Origin: CAVTAV01 sp963732795
Lineage (GTDB): Bacteria > Pseudomonadota > Alphaproteobacteria > CAVTAV01
Direction: 5' to 3'
NCBI GenBank assembly: GCA_963732795.1
Contig: CAVTAV010000002.1
Coordinates: 868,001-932,000 of the forward strand
Length of the DNA: 64,000 bases
Under the pieces are notes generated by a model. The model worked only from the letters and a program-made list of their open reading frames with translations, ran no database searches and was not told where the DNA came from. The position numbers were made by a program, and so were the translations under genes. Numbering within the stretch: position 1 is the first letter of the stretch; every line of letters starts with the position of its first letter. This document shows, in pieces, positions 8,720 to 17,938 of the stretch.

Positions 8720-9179
8720 ATGCCTCAGCCGACGACCGTCCGCCATTCTGTGCCTCAACGGCCCCAATCTCAACATGCTCGGCAAGCGCGAGCCGGAGAT
8801 TTACGGCAAGGAGACGCTCGCCGACATCGAGAAGGCGACACAGGCGCTGGCCAAGGAATTGAAAGTAAAGGTCGAATTCCGCCAGTCCAATCACGAAGGG
8901 GAGCTCGTCGATTGGATTCACGAGGCGCGGGAGACCGCGGCCGGGCTGATGGTCAACGCCGGCGCGTTCACCCACACCTCGGTCGCGCTTCTCGATGCCT
9001 TGAAGCTGTTCCCGGGGCCGATCGTCGAGATCCATCTGTCGAACATCTTTCGGCGCGAGGCGTTCCGTCACCAGTCCTATGTCAGCGAAGCGGCGGACGG
9101 AATGGTTTGCGGATTCGGAAAAGACAGTTACCTTCTAGGGCTTAGGGCCGTCGTCGAACTCATCAAACGTAAAAAGTAA
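8720..9179 (+). CDS. aroQ: 3-dehydroquinate dehydratase, type II (frame broken near 8743)
   Basis: Third step of the shikimate pathway, conversion of 3-dehydroquinate to 3-dehydroshikimate by the dodecameric type II enzyme. Removing one C near 8743 joins MPQPTTVRILCLNGPNLNML to GKREPEIYG, the family signature holding the catalytic tyrosine. Later motifs are VEFRQSNHEGELVDWIHEA (substrate-binding Asn/His region), LMVNAGAFTHTSVALLDAL and EIHLSNIFRREAFRHQS with the catalytic His region. About 152 aa, the normal length. It precedes accB by 11 bases; aroQ-accB-accC is a common alphaproteobacterial operon order. Confidence 0.93.
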
Positions 9180-9190
9180 ATCTTGGGGGC

Positions 9191-9661
9191 ATGATGCCGG
9201 GTTTCAGCGTCGACAAGAAGGCGATACGCGAGCTTGCGGAGCTTCTGCGCGACAACGATCTGAGCGAGATCGAGATCGAGGAAGGCGACCGCCGCATCCG
9301 GGTTGCCCGCAAGGGCGCACCGTCGAGGTCCATGCCCCGGTCGCGCGCCATGCGCCCGCGCCGGCTGCCGAGACCGCGCGCCGGCCGCGATCCCCGCCCC
9401 GATCCCCGGCGGCGGAGCCGATCGGCGCCGGGCACCGTGACCTCGCCGATGGTCGGCACGGTCTATGTCGCCCCGGAGCCGGGAGCCGATGCCTTCGTCA
9501 AGGTCGGCGACACGGTGAGCGAGGGCCAGACGCTCCTGATCGTCGAGGCGATGAAGACCATGAATCCGATCCCCGCGCCGACCGCCGGCACGGTGAAGGC
9601 CATCAAGGTCAGTGACGGCCAGCCGGTGGAATTCGGCCAGCCGCTGCTCGTGATCGCCTGA
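9191..9661 (+). CDS. accB: Biotin carboxyl carrier protein of acetyl-CoA carboxylase
   Basis: 156 aa. The N terminus (KKAIRELAELLRDNDLSEIE and IEEGDRRIRVAR) and the C-terminal biotinyl domain (SPMVGTVYVAPEPGADAFVK, VEAMKTMNPIPAPTAGTV) are typical; Lys122 in AMKTMN carries biotin. The linker reads Arg/Pro-rich in the reported frame (about residues 43-78), whereas the same DNA in neighbouring frames gives Ala/Pro/Val sequence of the usual kind (VEVHAPVARHAPAPAAETA). This suggests several small indels that cancel out. GGGGG lies just before the ATG. The protein carries carboxybiotin between the carboxylase AccC, encoded 14 bases downstream, and the transferase. Confidence 0.92.
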   Translation: MMPGFSVDKKAIRELAELLRDNDLSEIEIEEGDRRIRVARKGAPSRSMPRSRAMRPRRLPRPRAGRDPRPDPRRRSRSAPGTVTSPMVGTVYVAPEPGADAFVKVGDTVSEGQTLLIVEAMKTMNPIPAPTAGTVKAIKVSDGQPVEFGQPLLVIA

Positions 9662-9675
9662 GCCGCGGGCCGGAC

Positions 9676-11023
9676 ATGTTCGAAAAAGTCCTGATCGCAA
9701 ATCGCGGCGAAATCGCGCTGCGCATCCACCGCGCCTGCAAGGAGATGGGCATCCGCACCGTCGCGGTCCATTCGACCGCCGACGCCAACGCCATGCATGT
9801 CCGCCTCGCCGACGAATGCGTCTGCATCGGCCCGCCCCAGGCCTCGGAAAGCTATCTGAACGTCCCGGCGATCATCGCGGCCGCCGAGATCACCAATGCC
9901 GACGCGATCCATCCCGGCTACGGCTTCCTGGCCGAGAACGCCGCTTTCGCCAATATCGTCGAGGAGCACGGCATCACCTTCATCGGCCCGACGCCCGAGC
10001 ATATCCGCGTCATGGGCGACAAGATCGAGGCCAAGCGCACGGCGGTGAAGCTCGGCATTCCGGTCGTGCCCGGCAGCGAAGGCCCGGTCACCGATATCGA
10101 GGCCGCGACGGCGCTCGCCAAGAAGATCGGCTATCCGGTCCTCGTGAAGGCCACCGCCGGCGGCGGCGGGCGCGGCATGAAGCGGGTCAATACGCCGAAG
10201 GAGCTCGAAGGCGCGCTCTCGACCGCCCGCTGCGGAGGCCAAGGCCGCGTTCGGCGACGATTCCGTCTATATCGAGAAATGCCTGGACCGGCCGCGCCAT
10301 ATCGAATTCCAGATCATCTGCGACAGCCACGGCAACGTGATTCATCTCGGCGAGCGCGACTGCTCGCTCCAACGCCGCCACCAGAAGCTGCTCGAAGAGG
10401 CCCCCTCGCCCGCGATCAACGCAAAGGACCGCGAGCGGATGGGCAAGATCGTTACCAAGGCCATGAAGAAGCTCGGCTATCTCGGCGCCGGCACGATCGA
10501 GTTCCTGTATCAGGACGGCGAGTTCTATTTCATCGAAATGAACACCCGGCTCCAGGTCGAGCATCCGGTGACCGAAATGATCACCGATATCGACATCGTG
10601 CGCGAGCAGATCCGCATCGCCTCCGGGCTCGCCGCTCGAATTCAAGCAGGCCGATGTGACCTTCACCGGCCACGCCATCGAATGCCGGATCAATGCCGAA
10701 GATCCGAACACCTTCGTGCCCTCTCGCCGGGCGCCGTGACCGATTTCCACACGCCCGGCGGGTTGGATGTCCGTGTGGATTCAGCCGTTTACTCCGGCTA
10801 CGTCATCCCGCCTTTCTACGACAGCATGGTCGCCAAGCTGATCGTGAGGGGCCGGAACCGCAACGAATGCCTGATGCGACTTCGCCGCTGTCTTGAGGAA
10901 TTTGTAATCGGTGGCGTCAAGACTACATTGCCGTTACATCGAGATCTCATCGAGAACGCCGACTTCGTCAACGGGATATACGATGTACACTGGTTGGAGA
11001 AGTTGCTGAAGTCGCAAGCCTGA
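9676..11023 (+). CDS. accC: Biotin carboxylase subunit of acetyl-CoA carboxylase (frame broken at three points)
   Basis: ATP-dependent carboxylation of biotin on AccB, first half-reaction of fatty-acid synthesis. Seen in order: MFEKVLIANRGEIALRIHRA, HPGYGFLAENAAFA, ATP-grasp lid VKATAGGGGRGMKRV, FIEMNTRLQVEHPVTEMITD with catalytic Glu and Arg, and PGAVTDFHTPGGLDVRVDSA. The frame breaks near 10231 (repair gives ARxEAKAAFGDD), 10631 (GLPLEFKQADVT) and 10721 (NTFVPSPGAV; two extra or one missing base). The gene is essential, so real inactivation is implausible. Its stop overlaps the aat start by one base (TGATG), which fits translational coupling. Confidence 0.93.
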
Positions 11024-11691
11024 TGCGTCATATCACGCCCGAGATCCTGCTCAAGGCCTATGCCTTGGGCGTCTTCCCCATGGCCGAGAGCCGCCACGAT
11101 CCGACGCTCTATTGGGTCGATCCCGAGGAGCGCGGGATCCTGCCCCTCGACGGCTTTCACATACCCCATAAAGTACGCCGGCTGGTGCGGCGGGACTATT
11201 TCACCGTCAAGGTCAACACGGCGTTCCGCGAGGTCGTCAACGGCTGCGCCGAGTCCACGCCGGAGCGCCCCTCGACCTGGATCAACGACACGGTCATCGA
11301 TCTCTACGAGCAGCTGTTCCGCATGGGACGCGCCCATAGCGTCGAATGCTGGCGTGAGGACCGGCTGGTCGGCGGGCTATACGGGGTGAGTTTAGGCGCG
11401 GCGTTCTTCGGCGAAAGCATGTTCTCCCGCGAGCCATCCGCGAGCCAGGTCGCCCTGGTCCATCTGGTCGCCCGTCTGATCGCGGGCGGCTTCAAGCTTC
11501 TCGACACCCAGTTCACCACCGAGCATCTGAAGCGCTTCGGCGTCCGCAACATCTCCCGCGACGCCTACCACCAGCGCCTCTCGGAAGCGCTGAGAGAAAT
11601 GGGCAATTTCGACGCCCTCCCCGAGACGATCACCGGCGCCGCGGCAATCCGCATCGTCGCATCGGCGGCAGCCCCGGCTTCGACGGCCTAA
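11023..11691 (+). CDS. aat: Leucyl/phenylalanyl-tRNA-protein transferase
   Basis: 222 aa, normal for the family. Adds Leu or Phe from aminoacyl-tRNA to N-terminal Arg or Lys of proteins, creating N-degrons for ClpS/ClpAP in the cytoplasm. Characteristic segments: LLKAYALGVFPMAESRHDP, LYWVDPEERGILPLDGFHIP, GLYGVSLGAAFFGESMFSRE, LVHLVARLIAGGFKLLDTQF. The frame is intact. It overlaps the accC stop by one base and ends 11 bases before the convergent DUF2155 gene. This position after accBC is conserved in alphaproteobacteria. Confidence 0.95.
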   Translation: MRHITPEILLKAYALGVFPMAESRHDPTLYWVDPEERGILPLDGFHIPHKVRRLVRRDYFTVKVNTAFREVVNGCAESTPERPSTWINDTVIDLYEQLFRMGRAHSVECWREDRLVGGLYGVSLGAAFFGESMFSREPSASQVALVHLVARLIAGGFKLLDTQFTTEHLKRFGVRNISRDAYHQRLSEALREMGNFDALPETITGAAAIRIVASAAAPASTA

Positions 11692-11702
11692 GCGAACAAA
11701 CG

Positions 11703-12242
11703 TCAGTTGGCCGGCTGCGCCGGCTGATCCTGCGTCTGCGGCTGAAGCGTGTCCGGCTCTTCCGTCGCATAGACCGGCTGATCGATCGACTTCGACAAAT
11801 CCATCCGGCAGTTGAGAACCCAAAGGTCGTAGATCGGGTGCTCCAGCGCCGACAGCGCGGGGCTGGAGGCGAACATCCAGCCGGAAAAATACTTTTGGGG
11901 CGGCTCGTCGGGCTTTTCGTCGGAGACGATGAGAAAGGCGGCGGTTTCCGGCGTTTCCTCGGGCGGGCGCTTGTAGCAGGCCTTCACCGTGATATTGAGC
12001 GTGCCGAGCTTGAACGGCTTGTCGACCGGAACCTGGATCGTGTGGGCGCGGGCCGTGATCTTGTCGAGCTCGCGCAATACGGCGATCGGATAGGGATCGT
12101 AATGGGTCTCGCTGCTGCCGGGCGTATTGCTCGCGTCGCCGGTCGGGTTGTCGGCTTCGGCGGCGAGCGCGGTAGCGGCGGAACCCGCCAGGGCGATTCC
12201 GGCGAGCAGGGAAACGGTGCGGCGCAAGATCGGTCTCTTCAT
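11703..12242 (-). CDS. DUF2155 family periplasmic protein
   Basis: 179 aa. The signal peptide (VSLLAGIALAGSAATALAAE) is followed by the conserved DUF2155 core: AVLRELDKITARAHTIQVPV, FKLGTLNITVKACYKRPPEE, FLIVSDEKPDEPPQKYFSGW, MFASSPALSALEHPIYDLWV, LNCR. The final LWVLNC and Cys in KACYKRP are conserved and may form a disulfide. The C-terminal tail is Gln/Pro-rich. The family has no known activity; its constant placement beside aat and the NDUFA12 gene in alphaproteobacteria suggests an envelope role. Because the upstream mlaD frame breaks, the reported frame appears fused to it; the ATG at 12242 is the real start. Confidence 0.85.
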   Translation of the reverse strand: MKRPILRRTVSLLAGIALAGSAATALAAEADNPTGDASNTPGSSETHYDPYPIAVLRELDKITARAHTIQVPVDKPFKLGTLNITVKACYKRPPEETPETAAFLIVSDEKPDEPPQKYFSGWMFASSPALSALEHPIYDLWVLNCRMDLSKSIDQPVYATEEPDTLQPQTQDQPAQPAN

Positions 12243-12331
12243 CGGAGCCGCCGCCTCAAAGGCGGCTTGTCGAGCGTCAGTCCTACACCGGCAATGCGGC
12301 GATATAGCGGCAAGTATCGGGCGCAAAGCCG

Positions 12332-12845
12332 TTATTGCAGCTCTCCCGCATTGCCCGCGCCGGCTCCGGCTCCGGCACCGCCACCGTCGCCCTTCTTGGA
12401 CGAGTTGCCGGTGCTGAATATCGCCTGACCAAGGAGCCCCATCAGATCGACCGAGCCCTGGGTGTATTCGATCTCGCCGCCGGCAGCGAGCATGTCGGGG
12501 CTGCCGCCCGGCTGCAGCTCGAGATAATTGCCGCCCAGGAGAGACTTCGGTCGCGACCCGGGCGGTCGAGTCTTCGGGGATCTTGTATTCCGACGCGATG
12601 TCCATATGGACAACCGCCTGATAGGTCTTGGGATCGAGCGACTGGGCGGTGACCGTGCCGATCTTGATGCCGCTCATCTTCACGTCCGAGCCGACGGTGA
12701 GCCCGTCCACCCGGTCGAACTTGGCCTCAAGCGAATAACCGCTGACGGCACCGGCATTAGTGTGGGTATAGGCGAAGGCGAGGAACACCCCCGCCACGGC
12801 CAGAACCACGGCCCCGATCAATGTCTCGACGAGATTGCCCGACAT
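12332..12845 (-). CDS. mlaD: MlaD family substrate-binding protein (frame broken near 12545)
   Basis: Periplasmic MCE-domain subunit of the Mla phospholipid-trafficking ABC system. It has an N-terminal anchor (VETLIGAVVLAVAGVFLAF), then the MCE domain: GYSLEAKFDRVDGLTVGSDV, KMSGIKIGTV, VVHMDIASEYKIPEDSTARV. After removal of one base near 12545 it continues LLGGNYLELQPGGSPDMLA and GGEIEYTQGSVDLMGLLGQA, ending in a Gly/Ala-rich tail. No mlaE or mlaF partners are adjacent, as is usual for the orphan mlaD of this alphaproteobacterial block. Confidence 0.88.
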
Positions 12846-12887
12846 GCCCTGCCCTTCAGCAAGCCCTGCGCGCGACGGCGGGATGGA

Positions 12888-13268
12888 TCATTCCGGAGTC
12901 CAGGCTTCGTAGTCGCCCGTGGCGTGACGGCGGCGACCGCCTTCGAAGAGGCTGCCCGGCGGATAATAGGCGCCTTCCGTGCCGGTGAGATTGGGCTTGT
13001 GCTCCCGCTCCCACGGCTTCACCACCGGCGGCGCCTCGGTCGGCGGCTGGTCGACCGTGTAATGCAGCCAGCCATGCCAGTCGGGCGGAATGCGCGAGGC
13101 ATTGACCTCGCCCTTGTACATGATCCAGCGGCGCGGCCCCTTGCGTTCCTTGTAATACCGGTTGCCCTGATCGTCCTCGCCGATCAGCAGACCCTTGCGG
13201 CGCGTGAACAAGTCGGTCCCGATCGTACTGTCGTTCCACCAAGTGAAAACCTTAGAAAAGAAGCCCAT
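12888..13268 (-). CDS. NDUFA12-family NADH:ubiquinone oxidoreductase subunit
   Basis: 126 aa homologue of mitochondrial complex I accessory subunit B17.2/NDUFA12, present in alphaproteobacteria. Seen: MGFFSKVFTWWNDSTIGTDL, FTRRKGLLIGEDDQGNRYY, GPRRWIMYKGEVNASRIPPD, WHGWLHYTVDQPP, KPWEREHKPNLTGT and AYYPPGSLF. It should sit at the membrane/peripheral-arm junction of complex I on the cytoplasmic side. It lies 42 bases upstream of mlaD on the same strand. The core nuo operon is not in the window. Intact. Confidence 0.93.
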   Translation of the reverse strand: MGFFSKVFTWWNDSTIGTDLFTRRKGLLIGEDDQGNRYYKERKGPRRWIMYKGEVNASRIPPDWHGWLHYTVDQPPTEAPPVVKPWEREHKPNLTGTEGAYYPPGSLFEGGRRRHATGDYEAWTPE

Positions 13269-13396
13269 GCGGTACCGGCCAAAATCCTGTTAAGCCCGGA
13301 CGGAATATGGCATCCGGGTCCGGGCACGTCCAGACCAACTTCGTCACACGACATCGTCGGATCGCGCCTCGGTTCGACATTCGACCCGACGACGGG

Positions 13397-13621
13397 TCAA
13401 CGGCCGGTTCGCGACCGCAGCAAATCGATCGTCAAGGCGACGCGCCCGTCGGCGAGCATCAGGCCTTCGTCCCAGGCCGTCGCCAGGGTGGCAAGGTCGT
13501 GGAGGGCGGTGATCAGCGTCAGCCCGCCATCGACCATGGCGCGCAGAGACTGGCGCGGATCGCAGACTGTTGACGAGGACCATTCGGTCGTGACGAAACA
13601 ATCTGCGGGGAGACGGAGCAT
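13397..13621 (-). CDS. Small hypothetical protein, 74 aa
   Basis: Reads MLRLPADCFVTTEWSSSTVC, then DPRQSLRAMVDGGLTLITAL and HDLATLATAWDEGLMLADGR. Third codon positions are strongly G or C, like the neighbouring genes, which supports coding. The ribosome-binding site is weak and no family is recognised. It lies alone between the NDUFA12 gene and nrdJ. Alternatively it is a chance frame. Confidence 0.4.
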   Translation of the reverse strand: MLRLPADCFVTTEWSSSTVCDPRQSLRAMVDGGLTLITALHDLATLATAWDEGLMLADGRVALTIDLLRSRTGR

Positions 13622-13965
13622 CCGCGCCGCCCCGAGTCGGTTCTTCCCGCCTCAGCGCAGCGTTCCCAAGATCGCGTCGGTCCCCCATATCGCTCAAGCT
13701 GCGTCGTTAATACCACGTGTTCTGTTCGTTTCTTGGCGCTGTCGCGACGCCGGGGGAACGGAACATGCCGCGCATCACGAGTCGTGGCGGCCCGGGAGAT
13801 TCCTAACCGCCGGAATCCCGCGGAAATCCTAACGCCGCTTCGGATTTTTCAATCGCCGCCGAAGGATCTCCAAGTCAACCCCCATATTTTGCAAATCCTG
13901 CCAATTTGAAGCTTGATAGCGCGATGACGGTGCGCCTAGACTTTGTGTCCTCCGGCACGGCGCGC

Positions 13966-13979
13966 ACAAGATCTTGCGA
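13966..13979 (+). promoter_or_regulatory. Palindromic site upstream of nrdJ, possible NrdR-like box
   Basis: CACAAGATCTTGCG contains the palindrome CAAGATCTTG and loosely resembles NrdR boxes (ACACTATATATTGTGT type), which control ribonucleotide reductases. It lies about 130 bases before the nrdJ start. No clear second box at the usual spacing was found. Confidence 0.22.
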
Positions 13980-14112
13980 CACTATTCGCGCTCAAATTGT
14001 ATTGCGAGATCGGGCTGCAGTCGCCGGCAACGGTCGGAGCAGGTTTGGGCCGTCCACCAAGGGCGGATATCTAGGGGAAACTCCACCGGGGGAAATGAGT
14101 AAGGTCTCTTCA

Positions 14113-17100
14113 ATGAAGTTCGAACGCCGCTTCACCGAGGCCGGCACCTCGCCATACGCCCGCCTCGGCACCAAAACTATCGACAGTGAAATCCGCAATC
14201 CCGACGGCTCGATCGTGTTCCGCGCCGAGGGCATCGAGGTCCCGGAGGCCTGGAGCCAGGTCGCGTCCGATATTCTTGCGCAGAAATATTTCCGCAAGGC
14301 CGGCGTGCCCGCGAAGACGAAGGCCGTCCGCGAGCCCGATGTGCCGAAATGGCTGTGGCGGCACCAGGCGAACAAAGCGGAGCTCAAGAAACTGCCGATC
14401 GAGAAGCGCTACGGCAGCGAGCGCTCGGCCTCGCAGGTGTTCGACCGGCTCGCCGGTACCTGGACTTATTGGGGCTGGAAAGCCGGCTATTTCGACCGCG
14501 AAAGCGACGCCCGGGCGTTCCACGACGAGCTGTGCTTCATGCTCGCCAACCAGATGGTCGCGCCCAACTCGCCGCAATGGTTCAACACCGGCTTGAATTG
14601 GGCCTACGGCATCGATGGCCCCGCCCAGGGCCATTACTACGTCGATTACAAGTCGGGCGAGACGGTAGCCTCCGAGTCCGCCTACGAACATCCCCAGCCC
14701 CATGCGTGCTTCATCCAGAGCATCGGCGACGATCTCGTCAATGACGGCGGGATCATGGATTTGTGGATCCGCGAGGCGCGGCTGTTCAAATACGGCTCGG
14801 GCACCGGCACCAACTTCTCCTCGCTCCGCTCCGAGGACGAGGCGCTGTCCGGCGGCGGCAAGTCCTCCGGCCTGATGAGCTTCCTCAAGATCGGCGACCG
14901 GGCGGCCGGCGCGATCAAGTCGGGCGGCACCACACGGCGCGCCGCGAAAATGGTGATCGTCGATATCGACCACCCCGACGTCGTCGACTTCATCAACTGG
15001 AAGGTGAAGGAGGAGCAGAAGGTCGCGGCGCTCGTGGCCGGCTCCAAGCTCGCCGACAAGCACCTCAACGCCGTCATCGACGTCCTGCTACGCCGAGTCG
15101 GACGAGCCCGACGCGACGGCCTTCGACGCCCGCTCGAACCCCGCCCTGAACTCGGCCGTCCTGAGAGCCCGCGAGGCGATGATCCCGGAGAGCCTGATCC
15201 ACCGCGTGATCGAATTCGCGCGCCAGGGATATCGCGGCATCGTCTTCAACACTTACGACACCGACTGGGACTCGGAAGCCTATCGCACCGTCTCGGGCCA
15301 GAACTCGAACAATTCGGTGCGCGTGACCGACGAATTTCTCCGCGCCGTGGAGGAAGACGGCGACTGGAAACTGACCTACCGCACGACCGGCGAAGTCTCG
15401 GAGGTCATGAAGGCCCGCGATCTCTGGGACCAGATCTCTTACGCGGCCTGGTGCTGCGCCGATCCCGGCATCCAGTTCCACACCACGATCAACGACTGGC
15501 ACACCTGCCCCAATGGCGGGCCGATCCGGGCCTCGAACCCGTGCTCGGAATATATGTTCCTGGACGACACGGCTTGCAATCTGGCCTCGCTCAATCTTCT
15601 CGCCTTCCGGGGCGAGGACGGCAGGTTCGACCACGAGACATTCGCCCATGCCGTCCGGATCTGGACGGTCGTGCTCGAAATTTCGGTGCTGATGGCGCAA
15701 TACCCGTCGAAACGGATCGCCCAACTGAGTTACCGCTACCGCACTCTCGGCCTCGGTTACGCCAATCTCGGCGGGCTGTTGATGAGCATGGGCCTCGCCT
15801 ATGACAGCGACGACGGCCGCGCGCTCGCCGGCGCGATCACCGCGCTGATGACCGGCACGGCCTATGCCGCCTCGGCCGAACTCGCCCGTTTCGTCGGCCC
15901 GTTCCCCGGCTACGACTCGAATTCCGACGCGATGCTGCGGGTCATCCGCAACCATCGCCGCGCCGCCTTCGGTGAGTCGTCAGGCTACGAGTCGGTCGCC
16001 ACGCCGCCGGTCCCGCTCGATATCGAGAACTGTCCGGACGGCGATCTCGTGGAAGCCGCCAAGGCATCCTGGGACGCCGCCCTCACCCTGGGCGAGCAGC
16101 ACGGCTTCCGCAACGCCCAGACCACGGTGATCGCGCCCACCGGCACGATCGGCCTCGTGATGGACTGCGACACCACGGGCATCGAGCCCGACTTCGCGCT
16201 GGTGAAATTCAAGAAGCTCGCGGGCGGCGGCTATTTCAAGATCATCAACCGGACCGTCCCCAAGGCCCTCGAAGCACTCGGCTACTCCAAGCGGGAAATC
16301 GACGATATCGTCAAATATGTGATCGGCCACGGGACGCTTTCCGGTGCGGACGGCGTCCATCACACCGCGCTCAAGGACAAGGGCTTCGGTGAGGCCGAAA
16401 TTCAGATCGTCGAAAAGGGCGTGGCCGCCGCGTTCGACATCCGCTTCGTCTTCAACAAATGGACTCTCGGCGAAACCTTCTGCCGGACCGTCCTCGACCT
16501 CGATGACGATGTGCTCCACGACCCCTCCGGCGATCTCCTCGCCGCGATCGGCTTCAGCGAGGAGGAGATCGAGGCCGCCAACATCCATTGCTGCGGCACC
16601 ATGACCTTGGAAGGCGCGCCGCATCTGAAGCCGGAGCATCTGCCGGTGTTCGATTGCGCCAATCCCTGCGGCGCGCGGGGCACCCGCTATCTTTCGGTCG
16701 AGTCGCATATTCGGATGTTGGCCGCGGCTCAGCCCTTCATCTCGGGCGCGATCTCCAAGACCATCAACATGCCGCACAGCGCCACGGTCGAGGACTGCAA
16801 GTCGGCGTATCTGTTGTCCTGGCGGCTCGGCCTCAAGGCCAACGCGCTCTATCGCGACGGCTCGAAGCTGAGCCAGCCCCTGAGCGCGGTGACGACGGTC
16901 GCCGAGAAGGCCGAAGCGCGGGCGCGGGATGCCGCCCCGGCCCAGCCGCAGATCATCGCCGAGCGGATCGTCGAGCGCGTCATCGAACGTACCGGCCGGA
17001 CCCGGCGCGATCGCCTGCCGCAGAGGCGCACGGGCTACACCCAGAAGGCCGTCGTCGGCGGACACAAGGTCTATCTCCGCACCGGCGAATATGATGACGG

Positions 17101-17734
17101 AACTCTCGGCGAAATCTTCCTCGAGATGCACAAGGAAGGCGCCGCCTTCCGCAGCCTGATGAACAATTTCGCGATCGCGATCTCGATCGGGCTGCAATAC
17201 GGCGTGCCGCTCGAGGAATTCGTCGAGGCCTTCACCTTCACCCGCTTCGATCCCTCCGGCCCGGTCGAGGGCAATGACGCGATCAAGATGGCGACCTCGA
17301 TTCTCGACTACGTGTTCCGCGAGCTCGCGATCTCCTATCTCGGCCGCGAGGATCTGGCCCATGTCCAGCCTTCCGATCTGAGGTTCGACACGCTGGGCAG
17401 TGGCGATACCGAAGGTACGCTGCGGTCCAATCTGCCCGAAGAGGTCATGAAGCACGTGGCCAGCACAGGCTATATCCGCAGCAACCTCTATCTGCTGCAC
17501 GGTTCAAAGGGTCAGGAGACCGAGGAAACCGTGACGCTGACCAGCGCCAGCGTCGAGGAGAATATTCTGACCGCCGAACGCCGGGAGACGCGCTCCACCG
17601 CGAGCAAGGTCCGCGAGGCGCGGCTCAAGGGCTACGAGGGCGATGCCTGCTCCGAATGCGGCAACTTCACGCTCGTCCGCAACGGCACCTGCCTCAAATG
17701 CGACACCTGCGGCTCGACTACGGGATGTTCCTGA
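14113..17734 (+). CDS. nrdJ: Adenosylcobalamin-dependent (class II) ribonucleotide reductase (frame broken near 15082)
   Basis: Reduces ribonucleotides to deoxyribonucleotides using B12; cytoplasmic, about 1,200 aa, the long alphaproteobacterial form. Seen: MKFERRFTEAGTSPYARLG, QVASDILAQKYFRKAGVP, WFNTGLNWAYGI, CFIQSIGDDLVNDGGI with the first active cysteine, SGTGTNFSSLRSEDE, NPCSEYMFLDDTACNLASLN holding the N-x-C-x-E site, and a C-terminal CSECGNFTLVRNGTCLKCDT with redox or zinc cysteines. Near 15082 one extra base breaks the frame; repair gives HLNAVIDSCYAESDEPDA. ATG 14113 matches the family start; ATG 14095 is an alternative. No cobalamin riboswitch was found upstream, although the enzyme needs B12. 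Confidence 0.95.
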
Positions 17735-17938
17735 CCCCGGCCATGGCGCGAAACTTTACCGAAAGTTTACAGGGCGCGCCCATGCTCCGGGCTTAGGCGG
17801 CGTCTGTCGCACAATTGCGATATGGGCGGGAGGGCGCAGCCGATAGCGACCAAGTATCGTGTGAGAGAGCGTAAGGACGCGGGGCTTTCCGGCGCCAGAA
17901 ACGGCCGGAACCTTCGTCCTATCGAAGGGGCAAGTGTG

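Noticed and set aside
11703..12845. Single protein joining MlaD and DUF2155
   Set aside because: The join arises only from the frame break near 12545; each part has its own family-typical ends and DUF2155 has its own start and signal peptide.
13830..14112. Cobalamin riboswitch before nrdJ
   Set aside because: The conserved B12-box core (GCCACTG) and surrounding helices are not present.
15980..17500. Long minus-strand open frame opposite nrdJ
   Set aside because: Antisense shadow of a strongly conserved enzyme; no domain features.
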